Part shown: one piece after another, positions 25,233 to 34,189 of the stretch
Position numbering within the stretch: the first letter of the stretch is position 1
How the letters are laid out: every line of letters starts with the position of its first letter
Assembly: GCF_001866665.1 (NCBI RefSeq)
Contig: NZ_MLYO01000041.1
Span: 124,001-188,000, forward strand
Source of the DNA: Streptomyces monashensis
Lineage (GTDB): Bacteria; Actinomycetota; Actinomycetes; Streptomycetales; Streptomycetaceae
Reading direction: 5' to 3'
Length of the DNA: 64,000 nt
Program-made: the position numbers and the translations under genes
Notes under the pieces: model-generated
What the model was told of the DNA's origin: nothing
Seen by the model: the letters and a program-made list of their open reading frames with translations, nothing else
Database searches by the model: none

Positions 25233-25949
25233 CTACGCCTTCGCCAGGAGCGCTCGTACCTCGGCTGCCGATGCCGGGCCTGCTTTCAGGGAGAGGAACG
25301 CGGCTGGGGCAGCGCCGGCTGCCAGGGAGCCGAACGACTCGCTGGGCAGCTCCGTGTACGGGGCGCCGTATGCCGGCGTGCCCGGTGCGAACAGTCCGCC
25401 CTGTGCGAGTGATCCCGCGTCGACGGTGTCGTACCCGAGGGTGTCGAGTAGTTCGGTCGCGTGCCGCTTCGCCTCGTCGCTGTCCCCGGCGATGGGGAGC
25501 GCGGTGCGGTCCGCGGCGCCCGCCGGCCTGTTCAGGACGGCGAGGTGTGTGTGGTGGATGTTGTTGAACGCCTTTACGACCTGGGCCGATTCACCGAGGT
25601 ACTGCTGGAGCAGCTCGCTGCTCGTGGTCGAGCCGTTGTCCAGGGCCTCGACCCTGCCGTCGCGCTGCGGAGAGTAGTTGCCGGTGTCGATGACCGTCTT
25701 GCTCGCGAGAGGCCGGCGCGGCAGGGAACCGTACGCTCTGAACGGCACGCTCACGACCACCCAGTCACCTGCTGCCGCGGCCTCTGCCGCTGTCGCCGCC
25801 CGGGCCCGGGGACCGAGTTCCGCGACCAGGGCGGCAAGCGTCCCTGGGCCGCGTGAGTTGCTGAGCACGATGTCGAGTCCGCTGTTCACGGCCAGTCGCG
25901 CGAGCGTGGTGCCGATCCGTCCGCTGCCGATCAGTCCTAAAGTAGCCAC
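25233..25949 (-). CDS. F420:NADP+ reductase-like dinucleotide-binding protein with TTA codon
   Basis: Predicted 238-residue NAD(P)-binding protein of the NADPH-dependent F420 reductase/predicted dinucleotide-binding family. It has Rossmann motif GLIGSGRIGTTLARLAV at the start, NSRGP (residues about 35, the NADP phosphate region) and TVIDTGNYSPQRDG. KAFNNIHHTHLA is typical of the group. The fourth codon is TTA (25938-25940), and codons around it (GCT ACT TTA GGA) are unlike the neighbouring genes. Expression would depend on the rare leucyl-tRNA BldA. A GTG at 25976 is an alternative start. Confidence 0.82.
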   Translation of the reverse strand: MATLGLIGSGRIGTTLARLAVNSGLDIVLSNSRGPGTLAALVAELGPRARAATAAEAAAAGDWVVVSVPFRAYGSLPRRPLASKTVIDTGNYSPQRDGRVEALDNGSTTSSELLQQYLGESAQVVKAFNNIHHTHLAVLNRPAGAADRTALPIAGDSDEAKRHATELLDTLGYDTVDAGSLAQGGLFAPGTPAYGAPYTELPSESFGSLAAGAAPAAFLSLKAGPASAAEVRALLAKA

Positions 25950-26344
25950 GCCGGGCCAACCAGTGGGGATGCGCACGTATTCCGTCCGAGCCCTGCACCG
26001 ACGCGATCGTGGCATGCTGCCCGCCGAGGATCCGCTCGCCGTGCGGGTGGTGCTGTGCCGGGATGGTGAACTGCCGGGTGGCGTCGGGGACGCCGTACTC
26101 GCCCATCCCGCCCCGCGCGCCCGAGGCCACTTCGTGGTCAACCCCCATGGCGACCCCGCTCAGCGGGCGCGGCTGGTGGACGATCTGGAGTGGCTCGTCC
26201 GCCACCGTAAACCGCCGAATCCGCGACCCCGACCCTCAGGTCCGCGCCGTCTGCGCCCGCTCGCCGTACGCGGCCAACCGCTTCAGCCTCCGGGAGTCGG
26301 CTGATCAGGCGGCGGCAAGCCGGCCGCGCACCGGAGGCGCCGGG
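25950..26344. other. 395-bp gap without supported gene
   Basis: Frames are open on both strands over parts of this stretch, but I recognise no family in any of them. It holds the upstream region of the F420-reductase-like gene and the end of the HutD gene. Confidence 0.35.
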
Positions 26345-26917
26345 TCAGTTCGAGTCGTGGTCGGCGACAGTAACCACTGCGAGAACTCCGTCGACGTCGA
26401 TGTCGTCGGCGTCCCCCGCGGCGAACAGTGCGGCATCCAGGTGGTCGAGGCGGACGGACTTCCGGCCGAGGGTGGCAGCCCCTTGAAGGACCACTGCGAG
26501 CACGCGCGTGCCGGCTTCCGGCCGCACCGTGACGCGATCGCGCACGATCCGGACCTGTGCCGACGCATCGGCGCGCCGCACCATGACGTTGAAGTCGACG
26601 ATCGGGCCGCCGAGCAGCTCGCACTGTGTGTCGGAGTCACCGGCGAAGGCGAACGGCTCGTACGGGTCGGCCACCACATGCCGGGCACCGTCGACCGTCA
26701 GGGCCATGCCGGGACCGTCGACGACGGTGATGATCCTGTCCACGCCCTCGAAGACCGAGAACGGCCCGCTCCGCGCGACATCGGCAATGCTGACACGCCA
26801 GACGAAATCGTCGGTCCGTGCTCCCCCGGGGTGGGCGGCGACCTCGGAAGTGACACCTCCGCCGTTCTTCCAGGGCGCGGGAGTTCTGCCCTGCGCCCGC
26901 AGAAGCTGCAGTGCCAT
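26345..26917 (-). CDS. HutD/Ves family cupin protein
   Basis: Predicted 190-residue cytosolic beta-barrel protein of the HutD (Ves) family, associated with histidine utilisation in other bacteria but of unknown biochemical function. The signature PWKNGGGVTSEVAAHP near residue 15, DFVWRVSIADVARSGPFSVF and GVDRIITVVDGPGMAL are family hallmarks. ATG 26917 has GGAAGGAA 5 bases upstream, so the longer open frame is not used. No hut genes lie nearby, so it is an isolated copy. Confidence 0.88.
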   Translation of the reverse strand: MALQLLRAQGRTPAPWKNGGGVTSEVAAHPGGARTDDFVWRVSIADVARSGPFSVFEGVDRIITVVDGPGMALTVDGARHVVADPYEPFAFAGDSDTQCELLGGPIVDFNVMVRRADASAQVRIVRDRVTVRPEAGTRVLAVVLQGAATLGRKSVRLDHLDAALFAAGDADDIDVDGVLAVVTVADHDSN

Positions 26918-27162
26918 GCGCGTTCCTTCCGGACGGGACGCCCGCCGAGCCGTTCGTCGCGGCCCGGCGGCGGACAAGACGAGAGGACCGCGCGGGTCGG
27001 GCTGCGAACCCGGACCGTGAGGCCCTCGACACCGCACTGTACGCGACGTTCCTCAACGCCTCACAGGAGGTGCGACACAGGAGACCGGCCGGTCCCATCG
27101 AGTGTCGGCCGCGCCGCGAATGGCCCTCCCGTCGTTCTCGCCGCAGCCGTGGGCCTTCCGAC

Positions 27163-28980
27163 TCAGCCCAGGTCGAGGGTGTTGGGCAGGCCCAGCCGGT
27201 AGCGCACCTCGTCGATCCGCTTCAGGGGCTCCATCTCCGGCGGCCGGTACAGCTCCCACACACGGCACCGCTCGGCATCCGAACCATCCGTGTCGAGCAG
27301 GGCGTTGACGGCTCGCCGTGCGGACTCGTTCGCGCCTTCCATGGTCGCGAGGTCGACGTCGGTGCGCACGTAGTCGCCCGCGAGGAAGAAGTTCGGGATC
27401 GCCGTCCGCGCCGAGGGGCGGTGGTAGAGCGTGCCCGTCGGGTGGATGAGGAGTTGTTCGCGGTTGTGCGGCTCGGGGCCGCCGAGGCCCGTCACCGCCG
27501 GGTCCATGAACCAGCCGAGGCGGTCCTCGTCCCTGAGTGTGGTCTTGCCCGTGTCGTTCAGCCCGTCCTTCAGCTGTGCCCACAGCTCGGCGACGATCTC
27601 GTCCCGGGTGCACTCCTTGGCCGTCTTGCCGTAGAGGATGCCGGGCTTGTCCCACTCCGAGATGATCGCGGAGAGACAGTCATGGGCCCGCCCGTCGCCG
27701 TAGTCGCGGGAGAAGTCCCGTACGTCCCAGAACTGCGCCTGGCCGACGGCCGTCACCGACCAGGGTGAGTCCAGGCAGTTGATGTGCCCGTGCACGACGG
27801 GCGTGGGCGTGCGCAGGTAGAACATCACGCCGGTCATCCAGTCCGTCTTCAGCGCGTCGCACCGGTCGAGCTGCGGGTCGGCGGCGCGCAGGGCCCTGCC
27901 CCAGGTGGCGCGGGCGTGTTCGACGGGCATGGCGCAGACGTAGTGGTCGGCGGTGACCGTGCGCTCGTGGCCGCCGTCGCGGGCCGCGACGCGGACGCCG
28001 GTCACCCGCCCGCCCTCGTACCCGATCTCCAGCACCTGCGTGCCGGTCACGAAGTCGACGCCGAGCGAGCGCAGATGCGCCTCCCAGGGGTCGATCCAGG
28101 CCTCGCTGGTGGGCGCGTTCAGGACGCGGTCGATGTCGGCGTCGCCGTCCAGCCCGCGGCCGAGCAGGCCCCACAGGATCAGGGCCTCGATGATGACGCG
28201 GCCGACGGTCCTGGTCGACGCCACCTCGGCGCGGGTGGCGACGAGGTTACGGGTCTGCCCGATGCCGAGGAGCGTCTGGTACTCCCTGCTCATCTCTCCC
28301 GCACGGATGAAGTCCCACCAGGCGACCTTCTCCCACTGGTCCTCGCGGCGGGCGTCGCAGCTGGTGAGGTGGACCAGGAGACGGTCGGCGAAGTAGGCCA
28401 CCTCATGGGCGGGCAGCCGGGTGACCACGTCCAGGGCGGACAGGATCTGGTCGCGGATCCAGGACGCGGTGATGTCACCGGGCGCCGGCGGGGTCGTGAC
28501 CCGGCGCAGCGGGAAGTGCAGGTCGGGGCGGCCCGAGCCACGGGCGAACAACTCCTCGGTGGCATTGCGGAGGTTGCCGTGGACGCCGGCGGCGTTGCCG
28601 GGGAAGGGGATGCGGCGCATCGTGTCCGGCAGGTTCCGGTAGAAGCCGGGAAAGAAGCGGAAGCCGTGCTCGCCGGGCAGCGGCTTGCGGCCGCCGGCAG
28701 CAGTGCCGGGGACGTCCATCGAGCGGGCCTTGCCGCCGAGGATGTCGTAGTACTCGTAGACGGTGACGGCGTATCCGCGTTCGGCGAGTTCGTGGGCGGC
28801 GCTGAGCCCGGAGACGCCGCCGCCGAGGACGGCGACGCGTCGACGCGAGGGCGTGCCCGCGGCTGCTCGCGCTGCGGGCCGTAACGCGGTCGCACCGACC
28901 GCGCCGCCGGCGGCCGTGAGGAAGCGTCTGCGGGAATGTCCGGCGGTCGGGTGGGGTTGCTGAGCGTGGTCTGTTGCCAT
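27163..28980 (-). CDS. Tat-exported FAD-dependent oxidoreductase (amine oxidase/hydroxysqualene dehydroxylase-like)
   Basis: Predicted 605-residue flavoprotein. The twin-arginine motif SRRRFLTAAGG (residues 16-26) indicates folded export. The FAD fold follows: VAVLGGGVSGLSAAHELAERGYAVTVYE... with GGKARSMDVPG. NFFLAGDYVRTDVDLATMEG near the end is the second FAD-contact motif. Similar proteins include flavin amine oxidases and 15-cis-phytoene/hydroxysqualene-type enzymes; the substrate is unknown. The frame stays open upstream, but ATG 28980 is where the Tat signal begins. No partner genes adjoin it. Confidence 0.85.
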   Translation of the reverse strand: MATDHAQQPHPTAGHSRRRFLTAAGGAVGATALRPAARAAAGTPSRRRVAVLGGGVSGLSAAHELAERGYAVTVYEYYDILGGKARSMDVPGTAAGGRKPLPGEHGFRFFPGFYRNLPDTMRRIPFPGNAAGVHGNLRNATEELFARGSGRPDLHFPLRRVTTPPAPGDITASWIRDQILSALDVVTRLPAHEVAYFADRLLVHLTSCDARREDQWEKVAWWDFIRAGEMSREYQTLLGIGQTRNLVATRAEVASTRTVGRVIIEALILWGLLGRGLDGDADIDRVLNAPTSEAWIDPWEAHLRSLGVDFVTGTQVLEIGYEGGRVTGVRVAARDGGHERTVTADHYVCAMPVEHARATWGRALRAADPQLDRCDALKTDWMTGVMFYLRTPTPVVHGHINCLDSPWSVTAVGQAQFWDVRDFSRDYGDGRAHDCLSAIISEWDKPGILYGKTAKECTRDEIVAELWAQLKDGLNDTGKTTLRDEDRLGWFMDPAVTGLGGPEPHNREQLLIHPTGTLYHRPSARTAIPNFFLAGDYVRTDVDLATMEGANESARRAVNALLDTDGSDAERCRVWELYRPPEMEPLKRIDEVRYRLGLPNTLDLG

Positions 28981-29318
28981 GATTCCGGGAGGGTAGAGAG
29001 GGTTCCGGGAGCCCGGAAGCCTGTTTGTCGTCCTCCACAGCATCCTCACGTCGGTGGTGTCGGTCGGCACGGGGGCTCGCTCCCATGCCGCTCCGGGAAC
29101 GGCGGGCCGCTCCTGGATCCCGACATCCGCGGCCGCACTGGCAGCCGGTGTCGTGCTTGCATGGACTGTGACCCGTTTCGCGGTGGTGGCCGCCTGTCTC
29201 GTCCTGGCCGTACACGCGGTGCTGACCCACCGATGGCACCGGGGTGAGAGGCAGCCTTTCGCGGGCAGCAGCTGTCCACCCACTCGGGTGGATCGGCGCA
29301 CACTCCGGACTGAGGGGG
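28981..29318. other. intergenic region with a possible small membrane ORF
   Basis: On the plus strand a frame from GTG 29054 encodes AAALAAGVVLAWTVTRFAVV and AACLVLAVHAVLTHRWH, two hydrophobic segments, and reads past 29318. It has no good ribosome site and I do not count it as a gene. Otherwise nothing is visible. Confidence 0.3.
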
Positions 29319-29867
29319 TCAGTCGTCGGCTGCTTCGTCCTCGGGGCCGGCCGCGTCCCCGATGGCGACGCGCAGGTCGTGCATGCCTTGCAGGATGTCG
29401 ATGAGGGCTTCTTCCGCCCCGCTCAGAGCGCGTCGGGTTCCCTCCGTATCGCCGCGTTCCGCGTGCAACTGGGCGCCGAGCGTGTACACCGCTGTCATCA
29501 CGGCGGCGAAGGCGGCCTCCCGGCCGGGCGGCAGCTCTTCCTCCTCGGGTTGGGAGATCTGCACCGCGGTGCGCTGCAGCCGGTTCGTCACGACGTTGAC
29601 CTCGAGACCGGGATCCGTTCCCACCTGGTCTCCCCAGCCGAGCAACGTCTCGAGGACGTCCTCGATCTCCTCTTCCTCGGTCAGCCGGGTCGCGGCGGTG
29701 ATCTCAAGTTCTGTCGTCGCCAGAAGACCGCCGAGCAGCCGCAGGCGGTCCTCTTCCTGTGGCCCCTCGGGCCGCTTCTTGGGATCTGCCGGCGATTCGG
29801 CCCCCAGCGCAGCCAGGGCTGCGTGGATCTGCTCAGTACGTACCGGGCTCCCGCTCCTGTTGCTCAC
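29319..29867 (-). CDS. acidic hypothetical protein
   Basis: Predicted 182-residue soluble acidic protein with long helices (LTEEEEIEDVLETLLGWGD, ALSGAEEALIDILQGMHDLR) and an acidic tail (GPEDEAADD). I recognise no family. GTG 29867 (VSNRSGSPVRTEQIHAAL) is the best start; the longer upstream frame looks non-coding. The ribosome site is weak, so the start is uncertain. Confidence 0.55.
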   Translation of the reverse strand: MSNRSGSPVRTEQIHAALAALGAESPADPKKRPEGPQEEDRLRLLGGLLATTELEITAATRLTEEEEIEDVLETLLGWGDQVGTDPGLEVNVVTNRLQRTAVQISQPEEEELPPGREAAFAAVMTAVYTLGAQLHAERGDTEGTRRALSGAEEALIDILQGMHDLRVAIGDAAGPEDEAADD

Positions 29868-30247
29868 GCACTCAGCTTCACCCAGCGAAGGCGCTACCGC
29901 CCGCCCAGACACCGTCGAGCACAGAAGACTTCCACCACCCAGACCAGTGCCCGACCGACGTTCACGCCTCCTCGACCCACTCGGCACGCATGGTTTCGCT
30001 CGTGGTCAGGGAAGCATCCGGAGTCTCGTGTCCGCTTCGTGATCGAGTGGTGCGCCGTGTGGCATCGGTGCTGGGCACAGGGCCATGGCGACCGCGTGGA
30101 CGACGCTGTTGTGACAGAGCGGGCTGTGTTGGCCAGTCGGTGTTGGTGGATGAATCCACGTGACAGCAGGCCCAGTTGGGCATGAGGCTCAGACGGCCGC
30201 GGCAGTTCTGCCTCCACCCGGCGATCACTGTCTACGACAACGCCCCC
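29868..30247. other. 380-bp gap, only a short palindrome seen
   Basis: No gene-like frame. GTGGAT-GA-ATCCAC forms a 14-bp palindrome at 30146-30159, of unknown meaning. Confidence 0.35.
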
Positions 30248-31258
30248 TCAGTAGCTGACCGGTCCGACGCAGATGTCAGGCTCGCACAGGTCGTGACGGG
30301 TGTCGGGCAGGCGGGGGCCGTTGATGTCCAGGACGCAGTCCTGGCCGAGGTCCACCTCGACGCCCGCGGGTTCGAGCGCTCGGCGTAGGCGCTGTTGGAT
30401 GGGCTCGCTGAGGAAGTGATGGTGCAGGTCCAGCTTCTTGAGGTGGGTCAGCGGTCGGCCGCCGAGGAGTGCGGCGGCGCCCTCGTCGCTGAGCATGCCC
30501 ATGGACAGGTCGAGCACCTCGAGCTGACCGACCACCGGGGCGGTCGCCACGGCGACGGCGACCTCGTCCTGGATCTCGCTGTTGCGCAGGGCCAGGTGCC
30601 GCAGCCGGGGCAACCGGGCACCGGACAGAATCGGCTCCAGATCGGCCGCCGTGGAGTCCGCACCGTCGTCCGAGCGGCCCAGCCACAGTTCGAGGTGCTC
30701 CAGCGCGGGCAGTTCACTCGCGCCCAGACCACGCACGACGTCAACCGGCAGGCCACTGCTCTCCACGACCAGCCTGCGCAGCGAGCCGTGACGCAGCGCG
30801 GGGAACCTCAGCCTCAAGGTCTCGCCCATGCTGGTGCCCTCTCCCGCACGCACGCCGAACTCCTCCAGCGCGGGGAAGCCGGCCAGCAGCGGCGTGACGT
30901 CGGTCTGGCTGATCCGGGAGAGCTTGCACTCCTTGTCCGTGATGTCCCCGAGGAACATCGACCGCAGGGCGGGCAGTCGGTCACGCACGGCCAACAGCGC
31001 CTCGATGACCTCGGAGGGATCGGTGTCTTCCACGTCGTCCCAGATGCCGATGATCAGAGCGCGGACCCGTGCGAGGTCGACTTCGGCGCAGAAGCGGTCG
31101 AATGCATCACCCCACAGCTCGCTGGACGTCCACCTCTCATGGCCGATCCGCCAGGCCACGGTGTCGGGCTCAGGCAGCCTTGTCGTCTCGCCGGGCAGGG
31201 GGAAGGTGAATGCGGGGAGACCGGACAGTGCCTCGAGGTGGTCGTCCTGGGTCTTCAT
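30248..31258 (-). CDS. STM4015-like leucine-rich-repeat protein
   Basis: Predicted 336-residue soluble LRR protein resembling the STM4015 family. After an N-terminal region (SGLPAFTFPLPGE, VAWRIGHERW) come repeated LRR units, for example LPALEHLELWLG, LPRLRHLALRNSEIQDE, VGQLEVLDLSMGMLSDEG and LTHLKKLDLHHHFLSE. Such proteins are usually accompanied by STM4014/STM4013 partners in other genomes; none is present here. ATG 31258 has AGGAG at 8 bases. Confidence 0.8.
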   Translation of the reverse strand: MKTQDDHLEALSGLPAFTFPLPGETTRLPEPDTVAWRIGHERWTSSELWGDAFDRFCAEVDLARVRALIIGIWDDVEDTDPSEVIEALLAVRDRLPALRSMFLGDITDKECKLSRISQTDVTPLLAGFPALEEFGVRAGEGTSMGETLRLRFPALRHGSLRRLVVESSGLPVDVVRGLGASELPALEHLELWLGRSDDGADSTAADLEPILSGARLPRLRHLALRNSEIQDEVAVAVATAPVVGQLEVLDLSMGMLSDEGAAALLGGRPLTHLKKLDLHHHFLSEPIQQRLRRALEPAGVEVDLGQDCVLDINGPRLPDTRHDLCEPDICVGPVSY

Positions 31259-31514
31259 GCGGGCCGCTCCTGGCGTGCGATGTGTCGACGTGTCAAGGGG
31301 TGGTGCGGGCAGCAGTTCTACCAGTGACGAGCGGGCGGCGTCTGTTGTCGGGGGATTTCGGGCCAGGCCAGCGGGGCGCATCGGCAGCGGGCGTGATGTC
31401 GGGCCGCCGACTACCTCGTGGTGGCACGGAACCACGAGGTGTCGGAGTGGGAGCGGAACGTCGGCGGTGACCACAACCTCGAGGCGCGCTGGGCCCTGGA
31501 TGGGCCAGATCGCG

Positions 31515-32840
31515 TCAGGGCTGGGCGGGCAGGGACGAGCAGGTGGAGGGAGCCGGCCTGCCGGAGAGGCGGTCGGTCAGCCAGCCGATGGCGTCGCCCT
31601 GGTCGGTGAGCAGCGGGGCGAAGTGGTTGAGCAGGGCGCTGCCGACGTCGGGAAGCACGACGGGCTGGTACGTGATGTCGGCTCCCTTGCGGCACCAGTC
31701 GACGGCGAGTTGACGTGCCTGGGCGTGCGGGACGAGGTTGTCGCTGGCGCCCGTCGCGACGCGGACCGGCCCGGACGGTTTCAGTGTGCCGATGCGCTGG
31801 TGGTCCAGGAACTGCTGCAGCGTGGGAGTGGCGGCGATGATGTCGCTGATGGACCGTCCGTCGGTCGTCCACTTGGTGCTCTTCGCGTACCCGTAGCCGA
31901 AGATCGCGTCCCCGACGCACATGGTCGACAGATCGGACAGGGCGGCTTTGCCGGCGGTGTTGAGGTGTGCCTCGGCGATGGGCCTGAGCGAGGGGTCGGA
32001 CTGGAGGAATCCGTTCAGGGACCAGCCCAGCGCGCCGGCCAGCTCGCTGCCGTCGATGGCCTTGGTGACCGCGGTCAGATCGGCGGGCGGCGCACCCGCG
32101 TAGGTGCCGGAGAGTGTGACGTCGGGGGCGTAGGAGGCCTGGAGTTCGGCCGCGGAGGCGGTGGCGCCGCCGCCCTGGCTGTAGCCGAACAGCCCCACCC
32201 GGGAGTCGTGGGTGACGGAGGCTCCGGGCACCGAGCGGGCCGCGCGGACGGCGTCGAGCACCGCGTGCCCCTCGTCGACGCGGTTGACGTAGGTGTGCAG
32301 CCGGTCGGTCGCACCGAGGCCGTCGTAATCCGTGACGACCACGGCGACGCCCCTCGTAAGGAGGCGGTAGATCGCCAGATCCTCGTAACCGACCGATGTC
32401 GTACGGCCGTTGATCGTCAGCGGATGCTCCAGTCCCAGGGACGCGGCGCACTGGTCGCCCTGGCCCATGGTGCCGGGGGCCAGGGCGACCAGGGAGCGTG
32501 GGCCGCCGCTCTTCCAGGTGGCGGACGGTTCGATGTAGGCGCCGGTGACGGCCACCGGTTTCCCGTTGGAGTCGGTCGACTTGTACATCAGGCGGGTCGC
32601 GCGGCCGGGGAGCGGTCCGTCGAGGCCCGGCAGGCTGAGGGCGAGCGGGAGAGGCTCGGAGCGGACGAGGGTGCCGTTGGCCGCGGGCAGTTGGGCGGGC
32701 GGGTTGTAGAAGGCGGGGATGGTGACGCCGCGGGAGACGACCTCGTCCGCCGCCGAGGCCGCGGTGTTCGAGAGGGCCTGGGCGCCGAGGCAGGCGGCGG
32801 CGGTGACCGCCGCCGCGAGGAGCCGTTTGCGTGGGGGCAT
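31515..32840 (-). CDS. secreted lipase (LIP/secretory lipase family)
   Basis: Predicted 441-residue exported alpha/beta hydrolase. A signal peptide (MPPRKRLLAAAVTAAACLG...NTAASAA) is followed by the fungal-type secretory lipase fold also common in actinobacteria. The nucleophile Ser221 lies in LFGYSQGGGA (G-x-S-x-G). The late Asp and His are expected in ATGASDNLVPHAQA and ALLNHFAPL. ATG 32840 has AGGAGG at 6 bases. Secreted esterase/lipase on acylglycerols is likely. A perfect 19-bp palindrome lies about 120 bp upstream. Confidence 0.88.
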   Translation of the reverse strand: MPPRKRLLAAAVTAAACLGAQALSNTAASAADEVVSRGVTIPAFYNPPAQLPAANGTLVRSEPLPLALSLPGLDGPLPGRATRLMYKSTDSNGKPVAVTGAYIEPSATWKSGGPRSLVALAPGTMGQGDQCAASLGLEHPLTINGRTTSVGYEDLAIYRLLTRGVAVVVTDYDGLGATDRLHTYVNRVDEGHAVLDAVRAARSVPGASVTHDSRVGLFGYSQGGGATASAAELQASYAPDVTLSGTYAGAPPADLTAVTKAIDGSELAGALGWSLNGFLQSDPSLRPIAEAHLNTAGKAALSDLSTMCVGDAIFGYGYAKSTKWTTDGRSISDIIAATPTLQQFLDHQRIGTLKPSGPVRVATGASDNLVPHAQARQLAVDWCRKGADITYQPVVLPDVGSALLNHFAPLLTDQGDAIGWLTDRLSGRPAPSTCSSLPAQP

Positions 32841-33193
32841 GGCGAACCTCCTGTGATGCGGCCGGTGGAGAGATGCACAGGTGAAGGGGGCGGCAGGCGA
32901 GCACGGCCGTCCCACGGGCCGGCTCACGCCACTGGGGAGTGGTTCGCCAGAACCTTACGCACGAGTAAGTTACTCGTGGTAGCACTCTGTGGATTACGGT
33001 TCGGCAATGTGGCTCGTCGCCTCATTTCGTTGGACGTGGACGCGCAGGCCGACCGGGACGCCGGCGGCCGTCAACCGCTGCGCGAGGTCGATGCGTGGTC
33101 TCCCCACCCGGCCCCCTGGTCTTCCCCCGGCTGACACCGCACTGAATCCGCGCTGAAACCGCGCTGAACCGCCTCGGCCGCACGCTCTGCAGC
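32841..33193. other. promoter region of lipase and ABC exporter
   Basis: This 353-bp divergent region contains the palindrome at 32960-32978 and, nearer the ABC gene, low-complexity GC-rich sequence. No regulator gene is encoded within it. Confidence 0.4.
32960..32978. promoter_or_regulatory. perfect 19-bp palindrome (TetR-type operator candidate)
   Basis: CACGAGTAA-G-TTACTCGTG has 9-bp perfect arms around one base, in an AT-rich patch 120 bp before the lipase start and 216 bp before the ABC exporter. The shape suits a TetR-family dimer. No TetR gene is next to it. Confidence 0.6.
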
Positions 33194-34189
33194 ATGACGA
33201 AGGACCACGAATTCGCGATCACGGCCACCGGGCTGCGCAAGTCCTACGGGGACAGGACCGTCCTCGACGGCATCGACTTCCGGGTGCCCGGCGGCACGGT
33301 CTTCTCCCTCCTCGGACCGAACGGCGCCGGCAAGACCACGGCGGTCAACATCCTCTCCACCCTGATCTCCGCCGACGACGGGCAGGCGCGGATCGCCGGA
33401 CACGACCTGACCGCGGAGGCCCAGGCGGTGCGGGCCGCCATCGGGGTCACCGGCCAGTTCTCCGCCGTGGACGGCCTGATCACCGGCGAGGAGAACATGC
33501 TGCTCATGGCCGACCTGCACCACCTCTCCCGTACCGCGGGCCGCCGGGTGATCACCGAGCTGCTGGAGCGCTTCGACCTCGCCGACGCCGCGAAGAAGCC
33601 CGCCTCCACCTACTCCGGCGGCATGAAGCGCCGCCTCGACATCGCCATGACCCTGGTCGGCGACCCGCGGATCATCTTCCTCGACGAGCCGACCACCGGC
33701 CTCGACCCGCGCTCCCGGCACACCATGTGGCAGATCATCCGCGAACTGGTCTCCGGCGGCGTCACCGTCTTCCTCACCACCCAGTACCTGGACGAGGCCG
33801 ATCAACTCGCCGACCGCATCGCGGTGTTGAACGGCGGCAGGCTCGTCGCCGAAGGCAGCGCCGAGGAGCTCAAACGGCTCGTACCCGGCGGCCATGTGCG
33901 GCTGCGCTTCTCCGACCCGGTCGCCTACGAACGGGCGGCCACCGCACTGCGCGAGACCACCCGGGACGACGCCGCGCTCGCCGTCCAGATTCCCAGCGAC
34001 GGAACCCAGCGCGAGCTGCGCGCCATCCTCGACTGGCTGGACAGCGCCGGCATCGAGGCCGACGAGCTGTCCGTGCACACCCCGGACCTGGACGACGTGT
34101 TCTTCGCACTCACCGGGAACCCCGTCCCCACCCAGTCCACCGGCTCCGCGAATCCCGCCGGTGCCGCCGACAAGGAGAACGCCCGATGA
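33194..34189 (+). CDS. DrrA-like ABC exporter ATP-binding protein
   Basis: Predicted 331-residue cytosolic ATPase of the daunorubicin-resistance (DrrA) group. Walker A GPNGAGKTT, signature YSGGMKRR, Walker B IIFLDEPTTGLD and the H-loop in FLTTQYLDEAD are all intact. The carboxyl 100 residues form the DrrA-type regulatory tail (LDDVFFALTG). It overlaps the permease gene by 4 bases (ATGA), making a two-gene exporter. Substrate is probably a lipophilic compound; unknown. Confidence 0.92.
   Translation: MTKDHEFAITATGLRKSYGDRTVLDGIDFRVPGGTVFSLLGPNGAGKTTAVNILSTLISADDGQARIAGHDLTAEAQAVRAAIGVTGQFSAVDGLITGEENMLLMADLHHLSRTAGRRVITELLERFDLADAAKKPASTYSGGMKRRLDIAMTLVGDPRIIFLDEPTTGLDPRSRHTMWQIIRELVSGGVTVFLTTQYLDEADQLADRIAVLNGGRLVAEGSAEELKRLVPGGHVRLRFSDPVAYERAATALRETTRDDAALAVQIPSDGTQRELRAILDWLDSAGIEADELSVHTPDLDDVFFALTGNPVPTQSTGSANPAGAADKENAR

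Noticed and set aside
25950..26344. Coding region on the minus strand upstream of the F420-reductase-like gene
   Set aside because: Open frames exist but no recognisable domain or codon pattern supports a gene.
28981..29318. Small membrane protein from GTG 29054
   Set aside because: Two hydrophobic stretches, but no ribosome site or family, and the frame continues into unrelated sequence.
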